From contig NZ_CP109055.1 in the NCBI RefSeq assembly GCF_035975855.1, forward strand, positions 5,766,001 to 5,830,000: a DNA stretch of 64,000 bases. The letters are read 5' to 3'. The notes under the pieces were generated by a model. The model was not told the origin of the DNA. It ran no database searches and worked only from the letters and a program-made list of their open reading frames with translations. This DNA comes from Streptomyces sp. NBC_01304 (GTDB lineage: Bacteria; Actinomycetota; Actinomycetes; Streptomycetales; Streptomycetaceae). Positions within the stretch are counted from its first letter, which is position 1; each line of letters begins with the position of its first letter. Both the position numbers and the translations under genes were made by a program. Positions 17,413 to 26,571 of this stretch are shown one piece after another.

Positions 17413-18954
17413 ATGACGGCGCCGACCGCCGAAGGCCAAGCCACAAGCACCGCCGGAGGCCACCCGCAGCGCTGGCTGATCCTCGGCGTGATCTGCCTGG
17501 CCCAGCTCACCGTCCTGCTCGACAACACCGTCCTCAGCGTCGCCATCCCCTCCCTCACCACCGAGCTCAAGGCGTCCACCGCCGACATCCAGTGGATGAT
17601 CAACGCCTACTCGCTCGTCCAGTCCGGCCTCCTCCTCACCGCGGGCAACTCCGCGGACCGCTACGGCCGCAAGAAGATGCTCAGCATCGGCCTTGCGCTC
17701 TTCGGCATAGGTTCGCTGTGCGCCGGACTCGCCCAGACCAGCGGGCAGTTGATCGCCGCCCGCGCGGGCATGGGCGTCGGCGGGGCGCTGCTCATGACCA
17801 CCACGCTCGCCGTCGTGATGCAGATCTTCGACGAGAGCAACCGCGTCAAGGCGATCGCGATCTGGGTCACCGTCAGCTCGGTCGGCTTCGCGGCCGGACC
17901 GGTGATCGGCGGCGTCATCCTGAACCACTACTGGTGGGGCGCGATCTTCCTCATCAACATCCCGGTCGCCCTGATCGGCCTGGTCGCGGTGATCAAGCTG
18001 GTCCCCGAGTCCAAGAACCCGGAGGGCGACCGGCCCGACGTGCCCGGCGCGATCCTCTCCACGATCGGTATGGCGTCCGTCGTCTTCGCGATCATCAGCG
18101 GCCCGGAGCACGGCTGGACGTCCGCCCGGGTCCTGGTCTCGGCGGCCGTCGGCATCGTGGTCCTCACGGCCTTCGCGTTCTGGGAGCTGAAGACCCCGTA
18201 CCCGATGCTCGACATGCACTTCTTCCAGAACCAGAAGTTCATCGGAGCCGTCTCCGGCTCGCTGCTCGTCGTCTTCGGCATGGGCGGCTCGCTGTTCCTG
18301 CTCACCCAGCACCTCCAATTCGTCCTCGGGTACGAGCCGTTGGAGGCGGGCCTGCGCATGGTGCCGCTGGCGCTGAGCATCATGGCGCTCAACCTCAGCG
18401 GAATCGGCCCGAAGATCGTCGTCAAGATCGGTACGCCGAAGTCGGTCGTGCTCGGCATGACCACGGTGGCGGCCGGCCTCACCTCGATCGCCGTCATCGG
18501 CGGCGGCACGGACGGCTCCTACGCGGGCATGCTGCTCGGCCTGGTCCTGTTCGGCGTGGGCATCGGGGTCTCCCAGCCGGCCATGGCCAACGCGATCATG
18601 AGCGCCATCCCGCCGGAGAAGGCCGGCGTGGGCGGCGGCATCAACGGCACGCTCGCCGAGTTCGGCAACGGCCTCGGGGTCGCGGTCCTCGGCGCCGTCC
18701 TGAACGCGCGCTTCGCGGCCCTGGTCACGGTCGGGGCGGCCTCGCTGCCCGCCGCCCTCGCGGCGGCGAAGACCGCGGCCGAGAAGAAGGAGATCCAGGA
18801 CGCCTTCGCGTCGGGGCTGCAGACCAGCCAGCTGGTCGGGGCCGTGGCGGTATTCGCCGGAGGCCTGCTCGCGGCCGCGTTGCTGAAGCGCGCGGAGAGG
18901 GCAGACTCAGCGAAGAGCGAGGTCGAGCCGGCCCCGGCCGGCGAGACCGCGTAG
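17413..18954 (+). CDS. DHA2-family (EmrB/QacA-type) MFS drug exporter
   Basis: This 513-residue protein has about 14 predicted membrane helices. It carries the DHA2 motifs LDNTVLSVAIPSL in helix 1, GNSADRYGRKKML after helix 2 (motif A), and WRW-less variants of motif C around FAAGPVIGGVILNHYWWG. These proteins export cationic or hydrophobic drugs with proton antiport. ATG 17413 follows AAGGAG directly; an upstream in-frame start would translate through the repeat element. The promoter carries several palindromes and a TetR gene follows 107 bp downstream on the same strand, so drug-inducible control is likely. Confidence 0.9.
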   Translation: MTAPTAEGQATSTAGGHPQRWLILGVICLAQLTVLLDNTVLSVAIPSLTTELKASTADIQWMINAYSLVQSGLLLTAGNSADRYGRKKMLSIGLALFGIGSLCAGLAQTSGQLIAARAGMGVGGALLMTTTLAVVMQIFDESNRVKAIAIWVTVSSVGFAAGPVIGGVILNHYWWGAIFLINIPVALIGLVAVIKLVPESKNPEGDRPDVPGAILSTIGMASVVFAIISGPEHGWTSARVLVSAAVGIVVLTAFAFWELKTPYPMLDMHFFQNQKFIGAVSGSLLVVFGMGGSLFLLTQHLQFVLGYEPLEAGLRMVPLALSIMALNLSGIGPKIVVKIGTPKSVVLGMTTVAAGLTSIAVIGGGTDGSYAGMLLGLVLFGVGIGVSQPAMANAIMSAIPPEKAGVGGGINGTLAEFGNGLGVAVLGAVLNARFAALVTVGAASLPAALAAAKTAAEKKEIQDAFASGLQTSQLVGAVAVFAGGLLAAALLKRAERADSAKSEVEPAPAGETA

Positions 18955-19061
18955 ACAAGTCACTCAGCGGAGCCACTTAGCATCGGGGTGGGCGGACCGG
19001 GATATTCCGGTACGTCCACCCCATCTGCTACCGATCGCTACCGATCCGAGGAAGGTGCGCC

Positions 19062-19841
19062 ATGGTGAGGGCAGCCGACCGCGCGAAGAACCCGGCACAG
19101 TCCAGCATCTGGCTGGGCAGCGCCAAGGCCACGCGCGACCGCAAGGCCGGCCAGCCCGCGGGCCTCGACCGGGACCGGATCGTGGCGACCTCGATCCGGC
19201 TCCTGGACACGGAGGGCCTGGCCAAGTTCTCCATGCGCAGACTCGCGGCCGAGCTCAACGTCACCGCGATGTCTGTCTACTGGTACGTCGACACCAAGGA
19301 CGACATCTTCGAGCTGGCCCTGGACGCGGTCTTCGGCGAGGTCGAGGTGGCGGACGCCGGGGATGCGCCGGACTGGCGTACGGAGATGCGGCAGCTGGCG
19401 GCCTCCTACCGGGACATCATGGTGCGCCACCCCTGGGTGTCGTCGATCATGGGCAACTACCTGAACATCGGCCCGCACGCGATGGTCTTCATGCACGCCG
19501 TCCAGCGGGTCGTCCGCGACACCGGGATCCCGCCGGAGGGACAGCCGGGCGTGATCTCCGCGGTCTTCCAGTTCGTGTACGGATTCGGCACGAGCGAGGG
19601 GCACTTCAAGCGGCGCTGCGCCGAGTCGGGGATGAGTGAGGACGAGTTCTACACCCAGGCGATGGCGGCGTTCGGCGAGGAGCCCAGGTTCGAGGAGACC
19701 CTGGAGGACATGAAGGAGGTCCTGGAGCTGCGCAGGCGCGACACGGTCCAGAGCATGTGGGAGAAGGACTTCCTCTTCGCCCTCGACGTACTGATCGCCG
19801 GCATCGACGCGACGGTGGCGCGCTACGGCGCTCAGTCCTGA
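19062..19841 (+). CDS. TetR-family repressor with TetR_C (tetracycline-repressor-like) ligand domain
   Basis: This 259-residue regulator has a helix-turn-helix at about 40-85 (DRIVATSIRLLDTEGLAKFS, MRRLAAELNVTAMSVYWYV) and a C-terminal all-helical ligand domain of the TetR_C type (about 105-250). A 35-residue leader before the DNA-binding domain is slightly longer than usual. GAGGAAGG precedes ATG 19062. It lies downstream of the MFS exporter in the same direction and probably represses the exporter promoter at 17345-17405 until a substrate binds. Confidence 0.9.
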   Translation: MVRAADRAKNPAQSSIWLGSAKATRDRKAGQPAGLDRDRIVATSIRLLDTEGLAKFSMRRLAAELNVTAMSVYWYVDTKDDIFELALDAVFGEVEVADAGDAPDWRTEMRQLAASYRDIMVRHPWVSSIMGNYLNIGPHAMVFMHAVQRVVRDTGIPPEGQPGVISAVFQFVYGFGTSEGHFKRRCAESGMSEDEFYTQAMAAFGEEPRFEETLEDMKEVLELRRRDTVQSMWEKDFLFALDVLIAGIDATVARYGAQS

Positions 19842-19920
19842 GCGGACCTGGCTCGCTCATCCCTGGACGAACCTGGCCCGCTCAGCCCTGAAGAACCTGA
19901 CTCGCTCATTCCTGAGCGAG
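19836..19920. repeat. 24-25 bp tandem repeat between convergent genes
   Basis: Three imperfect units following the pattern CCTGA-x-GAACCTGGCTCGCTCA, plus a partial fourth, cover the end of the TetR gene and the end of the PPOX gene. Both stop codons fall inside repeat units. Confidence 0.75.
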
Positions 19921-20373
19921 CCGCGCCGGAAACCCTCCGGTCGCCACCGGCCCCCACCGCTCCGGCGTGATCCGGATGATCGACTTGCCCTGCTTGACCA
20001 TCGCCTCGCGATACTCGTCCCAGTCGGGGTGCTCCCCCGAGATGTTCCGGAAGTACTCGACGAGCGGCTCCACCGACTCGGGGGAGTCGATCACCTCGGC
20101 GGTCCCGTCGACCTGCACCCAGGGCCCGTTCCACTCGTCGCTCAGCACGATCACGCTGACCCGTTCGTCGCGCCGCGCGTTCCGCGTCTTGGCGCGCTCG
20201 GGATAGGTGGACAGCACGATCCGCCCCGAGTCGTCGACCCCGCAGGTCAGCGGCGACCCCTGCGGGCTCCCGTCGGCGCGCCTGGTGAGCAGGATCGCGC
20301 GATGGCGTGGACGTACGAAATCCAGCAACTGGTCGAGTGAGACAGAGGTGTTGGAGGCAGTCTGAGGAGCCAT
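19906..20373 (-). CDS. PPOX-class F420-dependent oxidoreductase
   Basis: This 155-residue protein has the split-barrel flavin/deazaflavin fold: HRAILLTRRADGSPQGSPLT near the start, then GRIVLSTYPERAKTRNARRDERVSV and GPWVQVDGTAEVIDSPES. Actinobacterial members of this size use coenzyme F420 to reduce unknown substrates. ATG 20373 gives the expected length. It sits between the TetR gene (convergent) and the YceI gene (9 bp upstream on the same strand), so it may be the last gene of the MarR-MFS-YceI operon. Confidence 0.82.
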   Translation of the reverse strand: MAPQTASNTSVSLDQLLDFVRPRHRAILLTRRADGSPQGSPLTCGVDDSGRIVLSTYPERAKTRNARRDERVSVIVLSDEWNGPWVQVDGTAEVIDSPESVEPLVEYFRNISGEHPDWDEYREAMVKQGKSIIRITPERWGPVATGGFPARLAQE

Positions 20374-20382
20374 ACGGGCACC

Positions 20383-21204
20383 CTATTCCGCGCCGGGCAG
20401 CGAAGCGCCCTGCACCGCCTGAATGTCCAGCTCCACCCTGAGCGTCGCCCCGATGGCCGAAATCCCCGCCTGCACCACCTGGTTGTAGTTCATGGCGAAG
20501 TCCTCCCGGCGCAGCTCGGCCGTCGCACGGAAGGCCGCCCGCAGCCCGCCCCACGGATCGGCGCCCGTGCCGAGGTAGGCCAGATCGAGGTCCACCGGCC
20601 GCACCACCCCGTGCAGCGCCAGCTCCCCGTGCACGGTCCAGCGGTCGGGCCCGGCCGCGCTCAGCCCCGTACTGCGGTACGTGATCTCCGGGAAGCGCTC
20701 CACGTCCAGGAAGTCCGCCGACAGCAGGTGTTTGTCGCGCATCCCGTTGCCCGTGTCGATCGACGAGGCCGAAATCACCGCGTCCACCCGCGAGTTGACG
20801 ACGTCCTCGGCGATCTCGATCCGTCCGCCGAATTCCGTGAACCGCCCGTGCACACTGGAGATCCCCAGATGCCGGGCCACGGCGCCGACCGACGAATGCG
20901 CCGGGTCGAGCGTCCACACCCCCGGCGGCGGCAGCTCCGCCCCGCCCTGCCGGGTCAGCGTCACCGCCCCGATCTGCGCCCTGCCGCTCGCCGTGACCAG
21001 CGCGGTCGCCGCGTGCGGGGCGTAGCCGACCGCGGTGACGATCACCGTGTACGGTCCGGCGGGCAGCGCGGCATCGGACCGTACGGCCCCGTCCCCGTCC
21101 GCCTCGGTACGCAGCACCTGGGCGCCGCGCATATCGGTCAGGGTGACCACCGCATGCTGCACGGCCCAGCCGTCGCGCGTCCGAATCCGGCCCTGAATTC
21201 CCAC
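20383..21204 (-). CDS. YceI-family lipid-binding protein with N-terminal peptidase-regulatory-like domain
   Basis: This 273-residue protein has two parts. Residues 1-88 form a carboxypeptidase-regulatory-like beta-sandwich (QGRIRTRDGWAVQHAVVTLTD, then GPYTVIVTAVGYAPHAA). Residues about 95-268 form a YceI lipocalin-like barrel (GVWTLDPAHSSVGAVARHLG, VHGRFTEFGGRIEI, GELALHGVVRPVDLDL). YceI proteins bind isoprenoid or amide lipids in a hydrophobic tunnel. There is no signal peptide, so it is probably cytoplasmic, unlike E. coli YceI. The upstream MFS transporter carries three similar extra domains, which suggests the two work together. Confidence 0.88.
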   Translation of the reverse strand: MGIQGRIRTRDGWAVQHAVVTLTDMRGAQVLRTEADGDGAVRSDAALPAGPYTVIVTAVGYAPHAATALVTASGRAQIGAVTLTRQGGAELPPPGVWTLDPAHSSVGAVARHLGISSVHGRFTEFGGRIEIAEDVVNSRVDAVISASSIDTGNGMRDKHLLSADFLDVERFPEITYRSTGLSAAGPDRWTVHGELALHGVVRPVDLDLAYLGTGADPWGGLRAAFRATAELRREDFAMNYNQVVQAGISAIGATLRVELDIQAVQGASLPGAE

Positions 21205-21316
21205 GTTCCCTGCTCCTTGCCGGCCAAAAAGAATGGGGCCCGGCGGGCCGTCCCCTGCCCGCCGAGCCCCCTTTCCCTACGGGGCCGTTCCGCTACGGTC
21301 CGGCCCCGGGTCCCAA

Positions 21317-23791
21317 CTACTCGTCCGGGTGGGCGAGTTCGATGTCGTGCCCGTCGACGCCTCGGCCCGAGACCGTGAGCGCCGTCGCGGCCGGCGGGTA
21401 ACCGGTCGCGATGACCGTGTACTCGCCGCTGTCGAGATCGGTGAAGGCGTACGCCCCGTCGGTGCCGGTCGTCGCGGTCGCGACCACGTTGCCGGCCGCG
21501 TCCACGAGCGTGACCCGGGCATCGGCCAGCGGCCCGCCCGCGGTGAGCACCGTGCCCTGGACCTGCGCCCCGGCCTGCAGCCCGACGTCGATCCGGGTGA
21601 TGCCCTGCCCCGCCACCTCGACCGGCAGCGCGAGCGGACGGTGAGCCTCGGCGTTGACCGCGACGGTCACCGGGCCCGGGACCAGCTCGCCGAACGCGAA
21701 CTCGCCCTGCTCACCGGTCTGTCCGGTGGCCAGCACATCGCCGCGCACATCGGTGACGACGACCATCGCCCCGACGACCGGCTTGGCTCCGTCGACGGTC
21801 CGCACCACACCCGCAAGACCGCTGGTCCCGCTGAGCAGGATGTCGTACGCCACCGGGGCATCGCCCACCGTGACGGTCGAGGCCTGCGGCTGGAAGCCGT
21901 CGGCGGAGGCGATGAGGACGTAACTGCCCGCGCTCGGCGCGTCCACCGTGTAGGCGCCGTCCTCGTGGGCGATCGTCCGCCCCAACTGGCGCCCGCCGAG
22001 CGAGATCAGGGTGACCGCGGCCCGGGAGACCGGGGCCCCTTCGGCGCCGCGTACGACACCGCGTACCGGCGTACCGGAGACGACCGGCGGCTCCTGGGCG
22101 ACCGGCTCGGCGACCGCGACGGCCGGAGCCTCGACGGTGGCAGCCACCGCAGTGACCGCAGCCGGAACCGCGGCCGGGGCCTCCTCCGCCGAAGTGGCCT
22201 GCGCGAGACCGCCCTTGGTCCGCAGCGGGACCTCCTTGATGAACAGCGTCAGGAAGAAGGCGAGCAGCGCGCACGGCGCCGCGTACAGGAAGACATCGCC
22301 TACACCGTGCCCGTACGCGCTCTCCATGACCGTACGCAGCGGCGCGGGCAGCGCGTCCAGGTCGGGGATGCCCCCGCCGCCGGTGCCGCCGTGCCCGAGC
22401 GCCGCGGCCTTCGGACCGAGGTCGGCGAGCCCGTCCTTGACGTAGTCGGTGACCCGGTGGGCCATGACCGCGCCGAGCGCCGAGACGCCCACCGCGCCGC
22501 CGAGCGAGCGGAAGAAGGTGACGACGGAGCTGGCCGCGCCGAGGTCGGAGGGGTCGACCTGGTTCTGGGTGCAGAGCACGAGGTTCTGCATCATCATGCC
22601 GATGCCGAGCCCCATCAGGGCCATGAAGATCGCGATGTGCCAGTACTCGGTGTCGTACCGCATGGTGCCGAGCAGCCCCATGCCGGCCGTGACGAGCAGA
22701 CCGCCCGCGACCAGCCAGGCCTTCCACTTGCCGGTCTTGGTGATGACCTGCCCGGAGACGGTGGAGGAGATGAACAGGCCGCCGATCATCGGGATCGTCA
22801 TGACGCCCGACATCGTGGGCGACTTGTCCCGCGCCAGCTGGAAGTACTGCGAGAAGAAGACCGTGCCGCTGAACATCGCGACACCGACGAAGAGCGAGGC
22901 GAGCGAGGCCAGGGTGATCGTTTTGTTGCGGAAGAGCCGCAGCGGAATGATCGGCTCTTTGGCCTTGGACTCGGTCAGGATGAAGAGCAGGCCGAGCGCG
23001 ATCGCGCCACCGACCATCGCGTACGTCTGCCAGGACAGCCAGTCGTACTTGTCACCGGCGAACGTCACCCACACAAGCAGCAGCGAGACCGCCGCGGAGA
23101 TGAAGAACGCGCCGCCCCAGTCGACCTTGACCTCGCGCTTCACGACGGGGAGCTTCAGCGTCTTCTGCAGTACGAACAGCGCGATGATCGCGAACGGCAC
23201 ACCGACGTAGAAGCACCAGCGCCAGCCCAGCCAGTCGGTGTCGGTGATGACACCGCCGAGCAGCGGACCGCCGACCGTCGCGACGGCGAAGGTCGCGCCC
23301 AAGTAGCCGCTGTAGCGCCCACGTTCGCGCGGCGAGATCATCGCCGCCATCACGATCTGGGCGAGCGCGGACAGCCCGCCGACGCCGACGCCCTGCACCA
23401 CACGGCAGGCGATCAGCATGCCCGCGTTCTGCGAGAGGCCGGCCACGACCGAGCCGAGGACGTAGATGACCAGGGATATCTGGACGAGCAGCTTCTTGCT
23501 GAAGAGGTCGGCGAGCTTGCCCCACAAGGGAGTTGTCGCCGTCATCGAGAGCAGGGCCGCGGTGACGACCCAGGTGTACGCGGACTGTCCGCCGCCGAGG
23601 TCGGTGATGATCTCGGGCAGCGCGTTGGACACGATGGTGGACGACAGGATCGCCACGAACATGCCGAGCAGGAGGCCGGAGAGGGCCTCCATGATCTGGC
23701 GGTGCGTCATGGGCGTGCCGTCGGACTGACCGCCGTGCCCTCCGTGCTTGGCGTGGCTGCCCCGCACACCGGTTGGTGTGGTCGTTGCCAT
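21317..23791 (-). CDS. DHA2-family MFS exporter with three C-terminal peptidase-regulatory-like domains
   Basis: This 824-residue protein is an unusual fusion. Residues about 30-530 are a 14-helix DHA2 exporter (FVAILSSTIVSNALPEI, LWGKLADLFSKK as motif A, a GGPLLGGVITDTDWLGWRW motif C). An Ala/Val-rich linker (about 530-585) leads to three beta-sandwich repeats of about 75 residues at 585-660, 665-740 and 745-815 (GVVRGAEGAPVSRAAVTLIS, GVVRTVDGAKPVVGAMVVVT, GTVLTAGGPLADARVTLVDA). With 14 helices the tail should face the cytoplasm. The MarR gene lies 13 bp upstream and the YceI gene 112 bp downstream. Its substrate is probably hydrophobic, but this is inference. Confidence 0.9.
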   Translation of the reverse strand: MATTTPTGVRGSHAKHGGHGGQSDGTPMTHRQIMEALSGLLLGMFVAILSSTIVSNALPEIITDLGGGQSAYTWVVTAALLSMTATTPLWGKLADLFSKKLLVQISLVIYVLGSVVAGLSQNAGMLIACRVVQGVGVGGLSALAQIVMAAMISPRERGRYSGYLGATFAVATVGGPLLGGVITDTDWLGWRWCFYVGVPFAIIALFVLQKTLKLPVVKREVKVDWGGAFFISAAVSLLLVWVTFAGDKYDWLSWQTYAMVGGAIALGLLFILTESKAKEPIIPLRLFRNKTITLASLASLFVGVAMFSGTVFFSQYFQLARDKSPTMSGVMTIPMIGGLFISSTVSGQVITKTGKWKAWLVAGGLLVTAGMGLLGTMRYDTEYWHIAIFMALMGLGIGMMMQNLVLCTQNQVDPSDLGAASSVVTFFRSLGGAVGVSALGAVMAHRVTDYVKDGLADLGPKAAALGHGGTGGGGIPDLDALPAPLRTVMESAYGHGVGDVFLYAAPCALLAFFLTLFIKEVPLRTKGGLAQATSAEEAPAAVPAAVTAVAATVEAPAVAVAEPVAQEPPVVSGTPVRGVVRGAEGAPVSRAAVTLISLGGRQLGRTIAHEDGAYTVDAPSAGSYVLIASADGFQPQASTVTVGDAPVAYDILLSGTSGLAGVVRTVDGAKPVVGAMVVVTDVRGDVLATGQTGEQGEFAFGELVPGPVTVAVNAEAHRPLALPVEVAGQGITRIDVGLQAGAQVQGTVLTAGGPLADARVTLVDAAGNVVATATTGTDGAYAFTDLDSGEYTVIATGYPPAATALTVSGRGVDGHDIELAHPDE

Positions 23792-23804
23792 GGGCTTCCT
23801 CTTC

Positions 23805-24311
23805 TTACTGCGTTACGCGGGTGTACGGGTGGGGGTCGGGGTGGGCCGCCGGGTGGGGAGCGGCCGAGTGGTGGCGGGCCTGCCGGCAGTCGCCGAAGCT
23901 GGCGCGCAGCCGGGCAAGCAGGGTGACCAGATCGCCGACCTCGTCGTCGGACCAGTCCCGCAGGTAGTGGGCGAGCGCCTCGGTGTAGCGGCGGGCGAGC
24001 TCTTCGAGCAGCTCCCGGCCCGCCGGGGTGAGGCGCAGGATGCGTGAGCGCCGGTCATCGGGGTCGGGGGACCGCTCGATCCAGCCGCGCTCGGCGACAT
24101 GGGCGACATGACGGCTCGTCACCGACATGTCGATGGCGAGGAGTTCGGCAAGCCGGCTCATGCGCATCTCGCCGTTGCGGTCGAGCACGGTGAGCACGGC
24201 GGCGGAACCGGCCGGGCACTCGGCGGGCAGCACCCGGGCGAGGTCCCGCTTCACGGCACCGATGGAGCTCAGCTGGCGGGCCAGCTCCTCGTAGTGACTG
24301 TGCGCGGCCAT
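23805..24311 (-). CDS. MarR-family transcriptional regulator
   Basis: This 168-residue winged-helix protein has a recognition helix in MRMSRLAELLAIDMSVTSRH and a wing with DPDDRRSRILRLTPAGREL. The C-terminus is His/Pro-rich (HHSAAPHPAAHPDPHP), which could bind metal but is not conserved in the family. ATG 24311 is preferred over a TTG at 24332 whose ribosome-binding spacing is too short. It is first in an operon with the MFS-fusion exporter and probably represses it through the paired TTGC-N5-GCAA sites just upstream. Confidence 0.9.
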   Translation of the reverse strand: MAAHSHYEELARQLSSIGAVKRDLARVLPAECPAGSAAVLTVLDRNGEMRMSRLAELLAIDMSVTSRHVAHVAERGWIERSPDPDDRRSRILRLTPAGRELLEELARRYTEALAHYLRDWSDDEVGDLVTLLARLRASFGDCRQARHHSAAPHPAAHPDPHPYTRVTQ

Positions 24312-24345
24312 ACCGTCCCGCCCCCTGTCCAATGCCCTCGACTAT

Positions 24346-24390
24346 TCGTTGCTTAGGGCAACGATAGATGCGATTGGTTGCTGCAGGCAA
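24346..24390. promoter_or_regulatory. Two MarR-type operators
   Basis: TTGCTTAGGGCAA (24349-24361, extended to TCGTTGC...GCAACGA) and TTGCTGCAGGCAA (24378-24390) share the form TTGC-N5-GCAA. Their centres are 29 bp apart, just upstream of the MarR start. They fit autoregulation of the MarR-MFS-YceI operon. Confidence 0.6.
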
Positions 24391-24554
24391 ATAGATAAGG
24401 GACCTAAGCCCCTAAAAACCTGGCAATGCCCAGGCAAAGGAGGTGGGAGTGGAGGTGGGAGTTCGTGGTGGGCCGGTGGAGAGGGCCTGGGGGGCCGGTG
24501 GTGGTGGGCCCCGGGGGTTGGGTGATACTCGCGAGTTCGCTAGGGTCCTGGCCC

Positions 24555-24776
24555 ATGGCACAGAACCCCCACGCTCCGCAGGGCCCCGAGGGTCAGCACG
24601 ACCCCGCGGGCAGCACGCAGATGTTCCGCGCGTTCGTCGACGAGGGCAGCAGCCCGCAGGCGGCCACGGCCGAGCGGAAGTCGAGCAAGAAGGCCCTCTA
24701 CATCACGCTCGGCGTCGTGGCCGTGCTCGTGTTCGCCTTCCTGTCCTTGCCGAACCAGCCGTGGACGATCTTCTAG
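24555..24776 (+). CDS. Small single-pass membrane protein
   Basis: This 73-residue protein has a polar N-terminal half (MAQNPHAPQGPEG, then TQMFRAFVDEG), one membrane helix (LYITLGVVAVLVFAFLSL) and a short tail NQPWTIF. The N-in, short C-out layout fits many conserved actinobacterial proteins of unknown role. ATG 24555 is the first good start after the intergenic gap. It lies alone between the MarR promoter and a convergent lipoprotein gene. Confidence 0.65.
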   Translation: MAQNPHAPQGPEGQHDPAGSTQMFRAFVDEGSSPQAATAERKSSKKALYITLGVVAVLVFAFLSLPNQPWTIF

Positions 24777-24825
24777 AGAGCTGCTTCCGGTAGCCCGGAC
24801 GGAATTCCGCAACCGGGCCGTCCGG

Positions 24826-25626
24826 TCACTTCCACTTCACGGAGACGTCCTGGGTCTCCACGTGCATGCCCAGCGGCACCCGCCAGGCCTCCACGCAGAC
24901 GGTCCAGGTCTTCTTCTTCGTCTCGCCCGCGCCGATCGGCGCCGGGAGCTTCTCGGTCGACTCGATGGTCGCCCAGTCGACGCCGAGCGCGCCGATGATG
25001 TGCGTCCCGAAGGTCACGGTGCCCGAACGCACCGGTGCGCCACCGGTGTTGTGCAGCTCCAGGGTGACCTTCTCGCACCAGCGGTCCTCGGCGGGCTCGC
25101 GCTTGGGCTTGTCGAACTCGAGCAGGGCGGGCCCGGCGGGCGCCGTCGTGCCCGGCGGCGAGGGAGTGCCCGAACCTCCCGACGTACCGCCTGAACTGCC
25201 GCCGCTCGACGACCCCGAACCGCCGGAGCCGCCCGAACTGCCCGAGCCACCCGGCTCCTGCGACGATCCACCGCCACCGGACGAGCCCGATCCCGAGCCG
25301 CCGGAGGCCGCCGAACCGGAGCCGTCGCCGCCCTTGGCCGACCCCTTGCCGCCCGCGCCGCCCTTGCCGTCTTTGCCGGACCCGGACTTGCCGTCCCCCG
25401 ATCCGTCCAGCGGCACCATCACCACGTCACCCGAGGGCGCCACGGTCTCGCCCCGCCGGTCGGGGCCCGCCCCGGCCGCGCCGACCGCGACATAACCGTC
25501 GTCCGGGCTCCCGCTGCCGCACGCGGCGAGCAGCGTGCCCAGACACACGACAGCCGCCGAGGCTCCGGCAACGGTGCCCCGGCGACTGCGTATCCACGAA
25601 TTCCCAGTGGTCCCAGCTCGCTTCAT
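24826..25626 (-). CDS. Gly/Ser-rich lipoprotein of unknown function
   Basis: This 266-residue protein has a lipoprotein signal (GTVAGASAAVVCLGTLLAAC, with Cys at about residue 36 as the lipidated residue). About 100 residues of Gly/Ser/Lys-rich linker follow, then a C-terminal domain of about 110 residues with an immunoglobulin-like beta pattern (CEKVTLELHNTGGAPVRSG, then TKKKTWTVCVEAWRVPLGM) and two Cys likely to form a disulfide. ATG 25626 gives the shortest N-region before the signal. It ends near the convergent small membrane protein gene and lies next to sigN, though no functional link is visible. Confidence 0.75.
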   Translation of the reverse strand: MKRAGTTGNSWIRSRRGTVAGASAAVVCLGTLLAACGSGSPDDGYVAVGAAGAGPDRRGETVAPSGDVVMVPLDGSGDGKSGSGKDGKGGAGGKGSAKGGDGSGSAASGGSGSGSSGGGGSSQEPGGSGSSGGSGGSGSSSGGSSGGTSGGSGTPSPPGTTAPAGPALLEFDKPKREPAEDRWCEKVTLELHNTGGAPVRSGTVTFGTHIIGALGVDWATIESTEKLPAPIGAGETKKKTWTVCVEAWRVPLGMHVETQDVSVKWK

Positions 25627-25695
25627 GCGCGCCAGTGTTGCTGATGGTCCGTCAATTAGGAACCCCGTCAACAGCTCTGGCGCACCCGCGCGCGC

Positions 25696-26571
25696 TCAGT
25701 CCGCGATGAGCCCTTCCCTGAGCTGCGCGAGCGTCCGGGTCAGCAGGCGGGAGACGTGCATCTGCGAGATGCCGACCTCCTCGCCGATCTGGGACTGCGT
25801 CATGTTCGCGAAGAAGCGGAGCATGATGATGCGGCGTTCGCGCGGCGGCAGCTTGGCGAGCAGCGGCTTCAGCGACTCGCGGTACTCCACGCCTTCGAGC
25901 GAGGGGTCCTCGTAGCCGAGCCGGTCGGCGAGCGAGCCCTCGCCGCCGTCGTCCTCGGGGGCCGGCGAGTCCAGCGAGGAGGCGGTGTAGGCATTGCCCA
26001 CCGCGAGGCCGTCGACGACGTCCTCCTCGGAAACCCCGAGCACCACGGCGAGTTCGGGCACGGTCGGCGAGCGGTCCAGCTTCTGGGCGAGCTCGTCGCT
26101 GGCCTTCGTCAGGGCGAGCCGCAGCTCCTGCAGGCGGCGCGGCACGCGCACCGACCAACTGGTGTCCCGGAAGAAGCGCTTGATCTCACCGACGACCGTC
26201 GGCATCGCGAACGTCGGGAATTCCACGCCCCGTTCGCAGTCGAAGCGGTCGATCGCCTTGATCAGGCCGATGGTGCCGACCTGGACGATGTCCTCCATCG
26301 GCTCGTTGCGACTGCGGAAGCGCGCCGCCGCGTACCGCACCAGCGGCAGGTTGAGCTCGATGAGGGTGTCGCGTACGTACGTGTGCTCCGGGCTGCCCTT
26401 GTCGAGCGCGGCAAGCCGCAGGAAGAGGGAGCGGGACAAGGTCCGGGTGTCGATGACGGCCGGAGCATTCGGTGCTTGCTGACGGATCTGCGCGGCGGAC
26501 TGCGCTGCGTCGGATGCCGGCGCGCTCTTCGTGAGCGTAAGCACCTTCGAGCTGCCCTGTTCTGCGGACAT
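25696..26571 (-). CDS. sigN: SigB/SigF-family RNA polymerase sigma factor, SigN-like
   Basis: This 291-residue group 3 sigma factor has region 2 ([20 protein letters not shown], then [32 protein letters not shown]), region 3 ([19 protein letters not shown]) and region 4 ([38 protein letters not shown]). It is a paralogue of the next gene upstream. The order matches S. coelicolor sigN-sigF, where SigN acts in aerial hypha development; the symbol rests on this synteny recalled from memory. No anti-sigma gene of the RsbW type is adjacent. About 220 bp separate it from the upstream sigma gene, so it probably has its own promoter. Confidence 0.85.
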   Translation of the reverse strand: MSAEQGSSKVLTLTKSAPASDAAQSAAQIRQQAPNAPAVIDTRTLSRSLFLRLAALDKGSPEHTYVRDTLIELNLPLVRYAAARFRSRNEPMEDIVQVGTIGLIKAIDRFDCERGVEFPTFAMPTVVGEIKRFFRDTSWSVRVPRRLQELRLALTKASDELAQKLDRSPTVPELAVVLGVSEEDVVDGLAVGNAYTASSLDSPAPEDDGGEGSLADRLGYEDPSLEGVEYRESLKPLLAKLPPRERRIIMLRFFANMTQSQIGEEVGISQMHVSRLLTRTLAQLREGLIAD

